NCBI GenBank assembly: GCA_002350065.1
Contig: DEDQ01000038.1
Span: 12,928 to 18,797 of the forward strand
Length of the DNA: 5,870 nt
DNA from: Ruminococcus flavefaciens
GTDB lineage: Bacteria; Bacillota; Clostridia; Oscillospirales; Ruminococcaceae
Reading direction: 5' to 3'
The position numbers were made by a program, and so were the translations under genes. Under the pieces are notes generated by a model that was not told the origin of the DNA, made no database searches, and saw only the letters and a list, made by a program, of their open reading frames with translations. This document shows, one piece after another, positions 1 through 5,403 of the stretch. How positions within the stretch are numbered: the first letter of the stretch is position 1; the number at the start of each line of letters is the position of its first letter.

Positions 1-90
1 AACTGCATTTCCCCTGCTGAGCAGATACGCCGGAGAGCTGCACATGACCGCAAACGACAGCAATGCCGCTATAAATTTCCCTGTTTTCAT
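1..90 (-). CDS. Secreted protein, N-terminal fragment (signal peptide only)
   Basis: Reading leftwards from an ATG at 90, all 30 codons to the window edge are open. They encode a short basic start (MKTGKF), a hydrophobic stretch (IAALLSFAVM) and a run ending in RGNAV, which looks like a Sec signal peptide near its cleavage site. The start MKTGK-hydrophobic-AA closely matches that of the dockerin protein just upstream (MKTGKILAAALS), so the two may be paralogues or products of one secreted-protein cluster. The ATG lies 13 nt after the upstream stop codon and has only a weak SD-like GTGAG, so co-transcription and perhaps translational coupling are likely. The mature protein lies outside the window and its function cannot be assigned. 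Confidence 0.7.
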   Translation of the reverse strand, partial: MKTGKFIAALLSFAVMCSSPAYLLSRGNAV

Positions 91-103
91 ATCATTTTCT
101 CAC

Positions 104-1033
104 TTATTTTTCTTTCGGGAAGAGGAAATCCTCAAGGCTGTCTTTTCCGCCGGTCGAGCAATAGCTGTAGTACGAAAGGATAGCAGAAGCATCTTTTGAG
201 TCGATTTTGGTATCTTTGTTTGCATCTGCGGCATACTTTTGCTCTTCTGAGAGCGCAGAAACCTCGCCTGTTGCAGTTTTTGCATATTCAACGAGCACGA
301 AAGTAGCGTCATTTGAATCTATCTTGGTATCGCCGGTAGGGTCGCCGAGGCTTGCACAGTCTTTCCAAAGTGCCGTAAGTACTGTTACCTGTTCTGAAAG
401 GTCAATTTTATCATTGGGCTGATATGTCTCACCGTTATGGTCCCAACCGATAAATTTCTTAGATTTTTGGTCAAATTCGCACTCAGGCAGGGTATATTCT
501 GACGAAGTAATACCATCTTCATGGGGCATTACATTCATGCTTTGAGTATTATAATCAAACCCCGGGTCAAAAACTACAGCTTTGCCGCCATAGTATAATT
601 CTGTATAATAATGATATGTGTTCGAGTAATCATATATCGAATCTTTATGAGTTACGATAAGTCCAAGCGGAAGTCCTGTTTTTCCTTCCGGTTTATAAAA
701 ACATAAGCCTTGTCCACAATATATATAATCAATATTCTTTTCGTCATCATGCTTTTGTATTGAAGTAAATTCATAATTCCTTTTCTTCTCCTCAATACCA
801 GTAGTTGCATACGCTTCAGCCATTCCCCAGCCTATCTCATCTGAACTTGGAAAAACCATATAAAAGTTACTCATTGCGCCAGCAGAGCCTGGATAAATTC
901 CGGTTATTATATCACCTGTAGTATAACTCTCTGCGTTTGCAGTCAGAAAAGGCATATTCTGCGAATTAAAGCAAACCGCTCCGCCGGCAAGTGTCAGTGA
1001 AAGAGCCGCCGCTAAAATTTTTCCCGTTTTCAT
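104..1033 (-). CDS. Secreted dockerin type I protein with List-Bact/InlB-like repeat
   Basis: The product (309 aa from the ATG at 1033) is a probable cellulosome-associated or cohesin-bound extracellular protein. Residues 1-37 form a signal peptide (MKTGKILAAALSLTLAGG, with probable cleavage after TANA). Residues 38-148 are not recognised; they are rich in Tyr and contain two Cys (106 and 111). Residues about 149-225 (KAVVFDPGF ... YTLPECEF ... KKFIGWDHNGE ... TVLTALWKD) fit the Listeria-Bacteroides/InlB B-repeat pattern. Residues about 230-290 hold two dockerin calcium loops, GDPTGDTKIDSND and ADANKDTKIDSKD. The ligand positions 1, 3, 5, 9 and 12 read D-T-D-D-D and D-N-D-D-D. A short acidic tail follows. 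No glycoside hydrolase, esterase or other catalytic domain is visible, so it may be a binding or structural component. A GTG at 1036 is also in frame, but the ATG at 1033 sits 7 nt from AGGAGG and matches the start of the neighbouring paralogous signal peptide. Codon use is AT-richer than in the rightward genes. The dockerin call is firm; the overall role is open. Confidence 0.88.
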   Translation of the reverse strand: MKTGKILAAALSLTLAGGAVCFNSQNMPFLTANAESYTTGDIITGIYPGSAGAMSNFYMVFPSSDEIGWGMAEAYATTGIEEKKRNYEFTSIQKHDDEKNIDYIYCGQGLCFYKPEGKTGLPLGLIVTHKDSIYDYSNTYHYYTELYYGGKAVVFDPGFDYNTQSMNVMPHEDGITSSEYTLPECEFDQKSKKFIGWDHNGETYQPNDKIDLSEQVTVLTALWKDCASLGDPTGDTKIDSNDATFVLVEYAKTATGEVSALSEEQKYAADANKDTKIDSKDASAILSYYSYCSTGGKDSLEDFLFPKEK

Positions 1034-1040
1034 CACTATT

Positions 1041-1046
1041 CCTCCT
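1041..1046 (-). promoter_or_regulatory. Strong ribosome binding site deciding the dockerin gene start
   Basis: The minus strand reads AGGAGG, a full anti-SD match. The gap is 7 nt to the ATG at 1033 but only 4 nt to the in-frame GTG at 1036, so the ATG is the better start. Confidence 0.8.
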
Positions 1047-1066
1047 AAGATAAAAAATGCACTTTA

Positions 1067-1094
1067 ATTATACCATATACAGGCAAAATTTCAA
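1067..1094 (-). promoter_or_regulatory. Sigma-A-type promoter, extended -10, for the dockerin gene
   Basis: On the minus strand, TTGAAA (1094-1089) is followed by a 16-nt spacer and a perfect TATAAT (1072-1067). The TGG just before the -10 makes it an extended -10. Transcription would start near 1060, giving a leader of about 27 nt that contains the AGGAGG. The 12-mer ATATGGTATAAT here is identical to the one in the divergent promoter at 1202-1213. Confidence 0.75.
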
Positions 1095-1115
1095 TATTCC
1101 GGAGCTATATTCCGC

Positions 1116-1160
1116 TTTTTTACCAAATCCGTCCGCCGTTTATTATGCAGTTTTTTACCA
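1116..1160. repeat. Direct repeat of TTTTTTACCA between the divergent promoters
   Basis: TTTTTTACCA occurs at 1116-1125 and again at 1151-1160, 35 nt apart in the same orientation. Both copies lie upstream of both promoters, where an activator or repressor could bind or where A/T tracts could act as UP-like elements. It may also be chance in T-rich DNA. Confidence 0.35.
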
Positions 1161-1184
1161 CAGCCCCCATAACGCGAAAAATCC

Positions 1185-1213
1185 TTGATTTTTTTGTAAG
1201 GATATGGTATAAT
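1185..1213 (+). promoter_or_regulatory. Sigma-A-type promoter, extended -10, for the aminotransferase operon
   Basis: TTGATT (1185-1190) is followed by a 17-nt spacer and TATAAT (1208-1213), with TGG directly before the -10 (extended -10). The predicted start is near 1220, giving a leader of about 63 nt. This is the best promoter for the operon aminotransferase - unknown protein - trpS. Confidence 0.78.
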
Positions 1214-1220
1214 GTTAGTT

Positions 1221-1253
1221 GGTTTACTGCAATTTAAACCTGACCATAGGTCA
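1221..1253 (+). promoter_or_regulatory. Two adjacent dyads at the predicted transcript 5' end (possible operator or leader hairpin)
   Basis: GGTTTA (1221-1226) and TAAACC (1235-1240) form an inverted repeat with an 8-nt loop. Directly behind it is TGACC-ATA-GGTCA (1241-1253), a perfect 5-bp dyad with a 3-nt centre. They begin 7 nt after the -10 box, where a repressor would block RNA polymerase or where the mRNA 5' end could fold. GGTCAA recurs at 1273, close to the start codon. The regulatory role is an inference from position and symmetry. Confidence 0.45.
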
Positions 1254-1282
1254 AGTATAAAATAGAAAGGCTGGTCAAATCA

Positions 1283-2476
1283 ATGGAATATAAATTTTCC
1301 GACAAGGTCAGCGGTCTGAAAGCGTCCGCTATCAGAGAAATTCTCAAATTCACTGCTGACCCCGAGGTAATCTCATTCGCCGCCGGAAACCCCGCTCCCG
1401 AGGCTTTCCCCAAGGAGAGGATAGCCGAGCTTTCCGCCGAGCTCCTCAGAGACGACCCCATACTCGCTATGCAGTACAGCGTTACCGAGGGCTATACTCC
1501 CCTCCGCGACTTCCTCAAGGACTGGATGACGCAGAAGGGCTGCTTCCACAAGGAATTCGATGACCTCATCATCACCTCCGGCGGTCAGCAGGCAAACGAG
1601 CTCTCATGCAAGGTGCTCCTCAACGAGGGCGATACCCTGCTCTGCGAATCACCGAGCTTTATCGGCTCGCTGAACGCTTTCCGCTCGTATAACGTCAACC
1701 TCGTCGGCGTAGACATGGAAGAGGACGGCATTGACCTCGAAAAGCTCGAGGAGGCGCTGAAAACTCAGCCCAATGTGAAGATACTCTACCTTATCCCCAA
1801 CTTCCAGAACCCCACAGGACGTACAATGTCGCTCGCTAAGCGCAAGGCTGTATACGAGCTCGCCTGCCGCTACGACTTCATTATCCTCGAGGACGACCCC
1901 TACGGCGAGCTCCGCTTCGCAGGCGAGAACGTCCCCACGATAAAGAGCCTCGACACCGAGGGCAGAGTCATCTATTCGAGCACATTCTCCAAGCTCATCT
2001 CGCCCGGCTTCAGGACAGGCTTTGTATCTGCTCCCGCACCCATTATCCAGAAAATAGTTGTCTGCAAGCAGGTTTCCGACGTTCATTCAAATATATGGGC
2101 TCAGGTGCTCTGTCAGCGCTTCATGACCACTATCGACCGCGAGGCACACTTCAACAAGCTCCGCGGCATCTACAAGGAAAAGTGCGACCTCATGTGCAGC
2201 TACATCGAGAACGAATTCTCGAAGAAGATAAGCTATACCCGTCCCGAGGGCGGACTCTTCATCTGGTGTACTCTCCCCGACAGCTGCGACATGAACGCTT
2301 TCTGCACAAAGGCTGTTCAGGAGTACAAGATAGCAGTTGTTCCCGGCAATTCGTTCAGCATCAAGACAGACGAAGTAAGCCACTCGTTCAGACTCAATTA
2401 CTCGACTCCCACAAACGAGCAGATAAGAAAGGGCATGGAGATACTCGCCCGCATGACAAGAGAAATGCTCGACTGA
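1283..2476 (+). CDS. PLP-dependent aminotransferase, class I/II (LysN/MocR-like)
   Basis: This 397-residue cytosolic fold-type I aminotransferase has the full length of the family and no N-terminal GntR DNA-binding domain, so it is an enzyme and not a MocR regulator. Visible motifs in order are FAAGNPAPEAFP (32-43), QYSVTEGYTPLR (64-75), SGGQQANEL (99-107) and the PLP-contacting NPTG with Asn176. Next come EDDPYGEL with Asp204 (pyridine nitrogen) and Tyr207, then SSTFSK with the Schiff-base Lys237. Arg244 (phosphate) lies in SPGFRTGF, GGLFIW is at 323-328, and Arg370 in SFRLNYS would bind the substrate carboxylate. The pattern fits the 2-aminoadipate/aromatic/multi-substrate transaminases; the exact amino acid cannot be read from sequence. 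It starts at an ATG preceded by GAAAGG 12 nt away, a slightly long spacing. It is the first gene of an operon ending in trpS, which makes an aromatic substrate tempting but unproven. Codons are rich in CTC, CGC and TTC. Confidence 0.93.
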   Translation: MEYKFSDKVSGLKASAIREILKFTADPEVISFAAGNPAPEAFPKERIAELSAELLRDDPILAMQYSVTEGYTPLRDFLKDWMTQKGCFHKEFDDLIITSGGQQANELSCKVLLNEGDTLLCESPSFIGSLNAFRSYNVNLVGVDMEEDGIDLEKLEEALKTQPNVKILYLIPNFQNPTGRTMSLAKRKAVYELACRYDFIILEDDPYGELRFAGENVPTIKSLDTEGRVIYSSTFSKLISPGFRTGFVSAPAPIIQKIVVCKQVSDVHSNIWAQVLCQRFMTTIDREAHFNKLRGIYKEKCDLMCSYIENEFSKKISYTRPEGGLFIWCTLPDSCDMNAFCTKAVQEYKIAVVPGNSFSIKTDEVSHSFRLNYSTPTNEQIRKGMEILARMTREMLD

Positions 2477-2484
2477 TAAATTTT

Positions 2485-2490
2485 GAAAGG
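2485..2490 (+). promoter_or_regulatory. Ribosome binding site that sets the start of the unknown protein
   Basis: GAAAGG lies 10 nt before the ATG at 2501. It also overlaps the alternative TTG codon at 2483-2485, which would then have no SD of its own. This favours the 173-residue form. Confidence 0.6.
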
Positions 2491-2500
2491 AAAAAATAAT

Positions 2501-3022
2501 ATGGCAACCACAGACAGATACCCCGTTACACAGAAATACCTGATGACAAGAGGTCAGGCTCTCAATTTCCCCGCTAACTTCTTCAAGGCAAACTTCAAGA
2601 AGGACGACGTTTACGGCGTTGTTATCGACATTCCCATGCCCAACAACGTTCTCACAACTATGGTATGCTTCATCAACGGTGCAGCTAACCTCTACTTCAA
2701 CAACGGCGGCGAATACTCCGGAGCTTCCCAGAGATACAGAAGCCTCGTTCAGGCTGCAAACGCTCTCGTTGCAAATTCAGGTCAGCTCATTCCCAAGGCT
2801 GAAAAGGTAAAGATGTATGACCTCCCCCGCGGAAGAACTCACTACTTCTTCATGCTCACAAAGGGCGGCGTTTACAAGGTAGAGTTCCCCACAGGCGTTA
2901 TCCCCGAGTCTGAGCCCGAAAAGCGCACAGTTTACGTTCTCTATCAGCGCGTTCTCAACGAGCTCAGAAACTGCCAGCTCAAGGACGATATGGAAGCTCG
3001 CAAGGCTGCTGCAAACAAGTAA
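2501..3022 (+). CDS. Conserved-looking protein of unknown function, 173 aa
   Basis: I do not recognise a named family. The protein has no signal peptide or membrane segment and is probably cytosolic. The middle looks like mixed alpha/beta: a strand-rich part (DVYGVVIDIPMPNNVLTTMV, then CFINGAANLYFNNGG, about 35-68), a helical part (QRYRSLVQAANALVANSG), then YDLPRGRTHYFFMLTKGG and VYKVEF. The C-terminus (TVYVLYQRVLNELRN, then a Lys/Ala-rich tail) is helical and charged. The alternation of LYF-NNGG with a following helix resembles small uncharacterised proteins I recall from other phyla, but this is memory only. An in-frame TTG at 2483 would add six residues; the ATG at 2501 is preferred, with GAAAGG 10 nt upstream. 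The gene sits 24 nt after the aminotransferase and 12 nt before trpS. Clean codon bias like its neighbours suggests a real, well-expressed gene. Confidence 0.85.
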   Translation: MATTDRYPVTQKYLMTRGQALNFPANFFKANFKKDDVYGVVIDIPMPNNVLTTMVCFINGAANLYFNNGGEYSGASQRYRSLVQAANALVANSGQLIPKAEKVKMYDLPRGRTHYFFMLTKGGVYKVEFPTGVIPESEPEKRTVYVLYQRVLNELRNCQLKDDMEARKAAANK

Positions 3023-3034
3023 GGAGCTTTCCAC

Positions 3035-4036
3035 ATGGACGATAAAAAACTCATTTTCAGTGCTATCCAGCCGACAGGCACATTCACTCTCGGCAACTAC
3101 ATCGGTGCTGTAAGAAACTGGGGTCCGCTTCAGGAGCAGTACAACTGCATCTACTGCGTTGCCGACCTCCACGCTATAACAGTTAAACAGGAGCCTGCAA
3201 AGCTCCGCCAGAATACTCTCGCGGCATACGCACTGCTCATGGCTTGCGGTCTTGACCCCGAGAGGTCGATACTCTTCATTCAGAGCCACGCACACACCCA
3301 CAACGACCTCAACTGGCTGCTCTGCTGCAATACGCAGTTCGGCGAGCTCTCACGCATGACCCAGTTCAAGGACAAGAGCCAGAAGCACCCCGACGACGTA
3401 AACGCAGGTCTGTTTACATATCCCTCCCTCATGGCTGCGGATATCCTCGCGTATAACGCTGACCTCGTTCCCGTCGGTGTAGACCAGAAGCAGCACCTCG
3501 AGCTCGCAAGAAATATCGCTCAGCGCTTCAACCAGCGCTACGGCGACTACTTCAAGCTCCCCGAGCCGTACATTACCGAGGTCGGAGCCAAGATAATGTC
3601 TCTTCAGGACCCGACTAAGAAGATGTCCAAGTCCGATGAGAACGTCAATGCCTGCATTCTTATCCTCGACGACAAGGATACGATTATCCGCAAGTTCAAG
3701 CGCGCTGTCACCGACAGCGAGGCTGAGGTAGCTTTCCGCGAGGGCAAGGACGGTATCAACAACCTCATGTCAATTTATTCATGCGTTACCGGCAAGGACT
3801 ACGCCTCTATCGAGGCTGAATTCGCCGGCAAGGGCTACGGCGACTTCAAGCTCGCAGTCGGCGAAGCTGTCGCAGACAGCCTCGAGCCCGTCCGCACCGA
3901 GTTTGACCGTCTCATCTCCGATAAGGCTTACCTCAAGGAGTGCTATACAAAGGGCGCTGAAAAGGCTATGAAGATATCAAGCCGCGTAGTTTCAAAGGCT
4001 TACCACAAGGTAGGATTCGTTGACAGACCTTTCTGA
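3035..4036 (+). CDS. trpS: Tryptophanyl-tRNA synthetase
   Basis: This is a class Ic aminoacyl-tRNA synthetase that charges tRNA-Trp with tryptophan in the cytosol. At 333 residues it has the usual bacterial TrpRS length. The HIGH-equivalent motif is in IQPTGTFTLGNYIGA (11-25, with TLGN at 18-21). The tryptophan pocket segment MAADILAY (133-140) carries Asp136, the residue expected to bind the indole NH. VPVGVDQKQHLELAR (145-159) is the conserved ATP/Trp-site segment, and KMSKS is at 196-200. Everything needed for activity is present. The start is an ATG 8 nt after AAGGAG; that SD overlaps the stop codon of the preceding gene, so translation is probably coupled. It is the last gene of the operon led by the aminotransferase. 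No T-box leader precedes it, so tryptophan-dependent control, if any, must act at the operon promoter. Confidence 0.98.
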   Translation: MDDKKLIFSAIQPTGTFTLGNYIGAVRNWGPLQEQYNCIYCVADLHAITVKQEPAKLRQNTLAAYALLMACGLDPERSILFIQSHAHTHNDLNWLLCCNTQFGELSRMTQFKDKSQKHPDDVNAGLFTYPSLMAADILAYNADLVPVGVDQKQHLELARNIAQRFNQRYGDYFKLPEPYITEVGAKIMSLQDPTKKMSKSDENVNACILILDDKDTIIRKFKRAVTDSEAEVAFREGKDGINNLMSIYSCVTGKDYASIEAEFAGKGYGDFKLAVGEAVADSLEPVRTEFDRLISDKAYLKECYTKGAEKAMKISSRVVSKAYHKVGFVDRPF

Positions 4037-4082
4037 CGGCTCGAAACAACGAAATTTCTATACAAAACATATAAAAAAACAG

Positions 4083-4144
4083 CCTTAGATTTTGCTAAAA
4101 AGACAAATTTCAGAAAAATTGTTGATTTTTAGCGGATTTTAGGG
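4083..4144. repeat. Long imperfect hairpin between trpS and mazG
   Basis: Bases 4083-4101 pair with 4126-4144: 18 of 19 positions pair, four of them as G-U in RNA, with one T-T mismatch. The core GCTAAAAA (4094-4101) / TTTTTAGC (4126-4133) is perfect. The 24-nt loop can itself pair CAAATTT (4104-4110) with AAAATTG (4115-4121), six of seven positions. On the plus strand no U tract follows. On the minus strand the stem is followed by CTGTTTTTTT (4082-4073), so it would look like a terminator only for leftward transcripts, for which no gene is seen here. It could protect or process the trpS 3' end, or mask the mazG promoter. Confidence 0.55.
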
Positions 4145-4150
4145 TATTAT
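4122..4150 (+). promoter_or_regulatory. Candidate sigma-A promoter before mazG
   Basis: TTGATT (4122-4127), a 17-nt spacer and TATTAT (4145-4150) fit a vegetative promoter. The predicted start near 4157 would fall inside the SD sequence AGAGGAG (4152-4158), leaving a leader of only about 12 nt with a cut SD. Either this transcript is translated from a very short leader, or mazG is mainly read through from trpS. Confidence 0.45.
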
Positions 4151-4168
4151 TAGAGGAGTGCTTTTCCT

Positions 4169-4987
4169 ATGGTCGAATATCAGCAGAAGGATAACTATTC
4201 TATCAGCGACCTGCTCGATATCGTAAGACTTCTGCGCGGCGAGGGCGGCTGCCCTTGGGACCGCGAACAGACTCATGAATCTATCAGAAGCGACTTTATC
4301 GAGGAGACCTGCGAGGCTGTCGAGGCTATCGACCTCAAAGATACGGACCTGCTCAGGGAAGAACTGGGCGATGTTCTGTTACAGGTGGTTTTTCATTGCA
4401 GGATAGAAGAGGAACAGGGTTCGTTCGCGTTCGATGATATATGCGACGGCATCTGCAAAAAGCTCATTCTTCGCCATCCGCACGTTTTCGGCGAAGTTAA
4501 AGCCGATTCCACGGCTGAGGTGCTGAAAAACTGGGACGCTATAAAAATGGACGAAAAGGGTCAGGAGACCTATACCGATACGCTCAACAGCGTTGCGAAG
4601 TCTCTCCCGTCGCTCATGCGCGCTCAGAAGGTCGGCAAAAGAGCTATGCGCGCAGGTATGGATTTTCGCTGCGCTGAGGATGCTATGAAATGTATCGACA
4701 GCGAAAAGGCAGAGCTTGAAAAAGCCGTTGCTGCCGGAGATACGCAGAATATAGAGGAAGAAATGGGCGATCTGCTCTTCTCGTGCGTTAATGCTGCACG
4801 TCATCTCGGCGTTAATGCTGAGCTCGCGCTTAAAGCTTCAACCGAAAAGTTCATCAAGCGCTTTTCCGTTACCGAGGAGCTCACAAAGGCTGAGGGCATC
4901 GACATGAAGTCGCTTCCTATCGAGGAGCTTGATATTTACTGGGATAAAGCTAAGAAAAAGATTATGGAGGATTCTAAAAATGACTAA
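4169..4987 (+). CDS. mazG: Nucleoside triphosphate pyrophosphohydrolase MazG
   Basis: This cytosolic all-alpha NTP pyrophosphatase hydrolyses NTPs/dNTPs to NMP and PPi, cleaning non-canonical nucleotides from the pool. The 272 residues match the two-domain MazG type (about 260-270 aa). Domain 1 carries GGCPWDREQTHESI (26-39), then the metal-binding pairs E46xxE49 and E65xxD68 in EETCE and REELGD, and the signature RHPHVFGEV (102-110). Domain 2 carries E179xxE182 and E198xxD201 in SEKAE and EEEMGD, so both metal sites look intact. The ATG follows AGAGGAG at 10 nt. Its 3' end overlaps the HU gene by 8 nt, so the two are co-transcribed. In Bacillus the mazG-like yabN lies directly before the yabO/rqcP gene; here HU is interposed. 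MazG is also known to lower (p)ppGpp in E. coli, which I cannot assess here. Confidence 0.96.
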   Translation: MVEYQQKDNYSISDLLDIVRLLRGEGGCPWDREQTHESIRSDFIEETCEAVEAIDLKDTDLLREELGDVLLQVVFHCRIEEEQGSFAFDDICDGICKKLILRHPHVFGEVKADSTAEVLKNWDAIKMDEKGQETYTDTLNSVAKSLPSLMRAQKVGKRAMRAGMDFRCAEDAMKCIDSEKAELEKAVAAGDTQNIEEEMGDLLFSCVNAARHLGVNAELALKASTEKFIKRFSVTEELTKAEGIDMKSLPIEELDIYWDKAKKKIMEDSKND

Positions 4988-5255
4988 GACCGAACTCATC
5001 AATTCTATCGCAGATAAAGCTAACTGCACTAAGAAGGACGCTGCTGCTGCTCTCGAGGCTACACTCGCAGCAATCGAGGAAGCTCTCGTAAACGGCGACA
5101 AGGTTTCTATCACAGGCTTCGGTACATTCGAGGTTCGCGAGAGAGGCGAAAAGACCTGCATCAACCCCAGAACTAAGGAGAAGATGGTTTGCCCGCCCAG
5201 CAAGGCTCCCGCTTTCAAGGCTGGCAAGGCTCTCAAGGATTCTATCAACAAGTAA
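4980..5255 (+). CDS. hup: HU family DNA-binding protein
   Basis: This 91-residue histone-like protein forms dimers that bend and compact DNA non-specifically; the length is typical of bacterial HU. MTKTELINSIADKA starts the helical dimerisation part. GFGTFEVRERGEK (46-58) opens the beta-arm signature, and INP with Pro63 is the intercalating tip proline. SKAPAFKAGKALKDSI is the C-terminal signature. Residue 60 is Cys where many HUs have Gly; Cys is also present at 16 and 71. The chosen ATG lies 9 nt after GGAGG (4966-4970). A longer reading from 4929 lacks an SD and adds 17 residues foreign to the family. The start overlaps the mazG stop by 8 nt, suggesting translational coupling. An intrinsic terminator follows 7 nt after the stop. 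HU is usually abundant, so an extra promoter inside mazG would be expected, but I see no convincing one. Confidence 0.97.
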   Translation: MTKTELINSIADKANCTKKDAAAALEATLAAIEEALVNGDKVSITGFGTFEVRERGEKTCINPRTKEKMVCPPSKAPAFKAGKALKDSINK

Positions 5256-5262
5256 TGCAAAT

Positions 5263-5293
5263 GGGGCTGGTTTTTCCAGCCCCTGTTTTTATT
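5263..5293 (+). terminator. Intrinsic terminator after HU
   Basis: A perfect 8-bp GC-rich stem, GGGGCTGG (5263-5270) / CCAGCCCC (5276-5283), has a TTTTT loop and is followed by TGTTTTTATT. It ends the mazG-HU transcription unit. Confidence 0.95.
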
Positions 5294-5305
5294 AATGTCT
5301 GCTCA

Positions 5306-5355
5306 ACAACTAAAAATTGACTATAATAAATCGTATATAGTCAATTTTTAGTTGT
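5306..5355. repeat. Perfect 20-bp inverted repeat (palindrome 1 of 6)
   Basis: The arms 5306-5325 and 5336-5355 (beginning ACAACTAAAAATT) are exact reverse complements over 20 bp around a 10-nt AT-rich centre. The stem is AT-rich and no T tract follows, so a terminator role is unlikely. It touches palindrome 2 with no spacer. No target-site duplication is visible at its ends, and no coding capacity is present. Confidence 0.85.
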
Positions 5356-5379
5356 CAAAGTGCAAGAAAAATTTATAAT
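5352..5379 (+). promoter_or_regulatory. Weak candidate promoter within the palindrome array
   Basis: TTGTCA (5352-5357), a 16-nt spacer and TATAAT (5374-5379) resemble a sigma-A promoter. The -35 box spans the junction of palindromes 1 and 2, and the -10 sits in the loop of palindrome 2. A start near 5386 would give rqcP a leader of about 180 nt that contains palindromes 3-6. No better-spaced promoter was found in the gap. Confidence 0.35.
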
Positions 5380-5403
5380 ATCGAATATTTTTCTTGCACT
5401 TTG
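5356..5403. repeat. Perfect 17-bp inverted repeat (palindrome 2 of 6)
   Basis: The arms 5356-5372 (CAAAGTGCAAGAAAAAT) and 5387-5403 pair perfectly around a 14-nt centre. The left end begins on the base after palindrome 1, and the right end is followed directly by palindrome 3. TTTT follows (5404-5407), but these bases are themselves an arm of palindrome 3, so this is at best a weak terminator. Confidence 0.85.

Noticed and set aside
1031..1036. GTG at 1036 as start of the dockerin protein
   Set aside because: It is only 4 nt from AGGAGG, while the following ATG at 1033 is at 7 nt and matches the start of the adjacent paralogous signal peptide.
1649..2383. Minus-strand open frames within the aminotransferase gene
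   Set aside because: They result from strong codon bias on the coding strand; no SD and no domain similarity.
2483..2500. TTG at 2483 as start of the unknown 173-residue protein
   Set aside because: It overlaps the SD sequence used by the ATG at 2501 and has no SD of its own.
4929..4956. HU-specific promoter inside mazG (TTGATA-16-TAAGAA)
   Set aside because: The -10 matches consensus at only about half its positions and the region is coding; not strong enough to list.
4929..4979. Longer HU protein beginning at 4929
   Set aside because: The extra 17 residues are a shadow of the mazG frame and unlike HU; the ATG at 4980 has GGAGG at 9 nt and gives the standard HU start.
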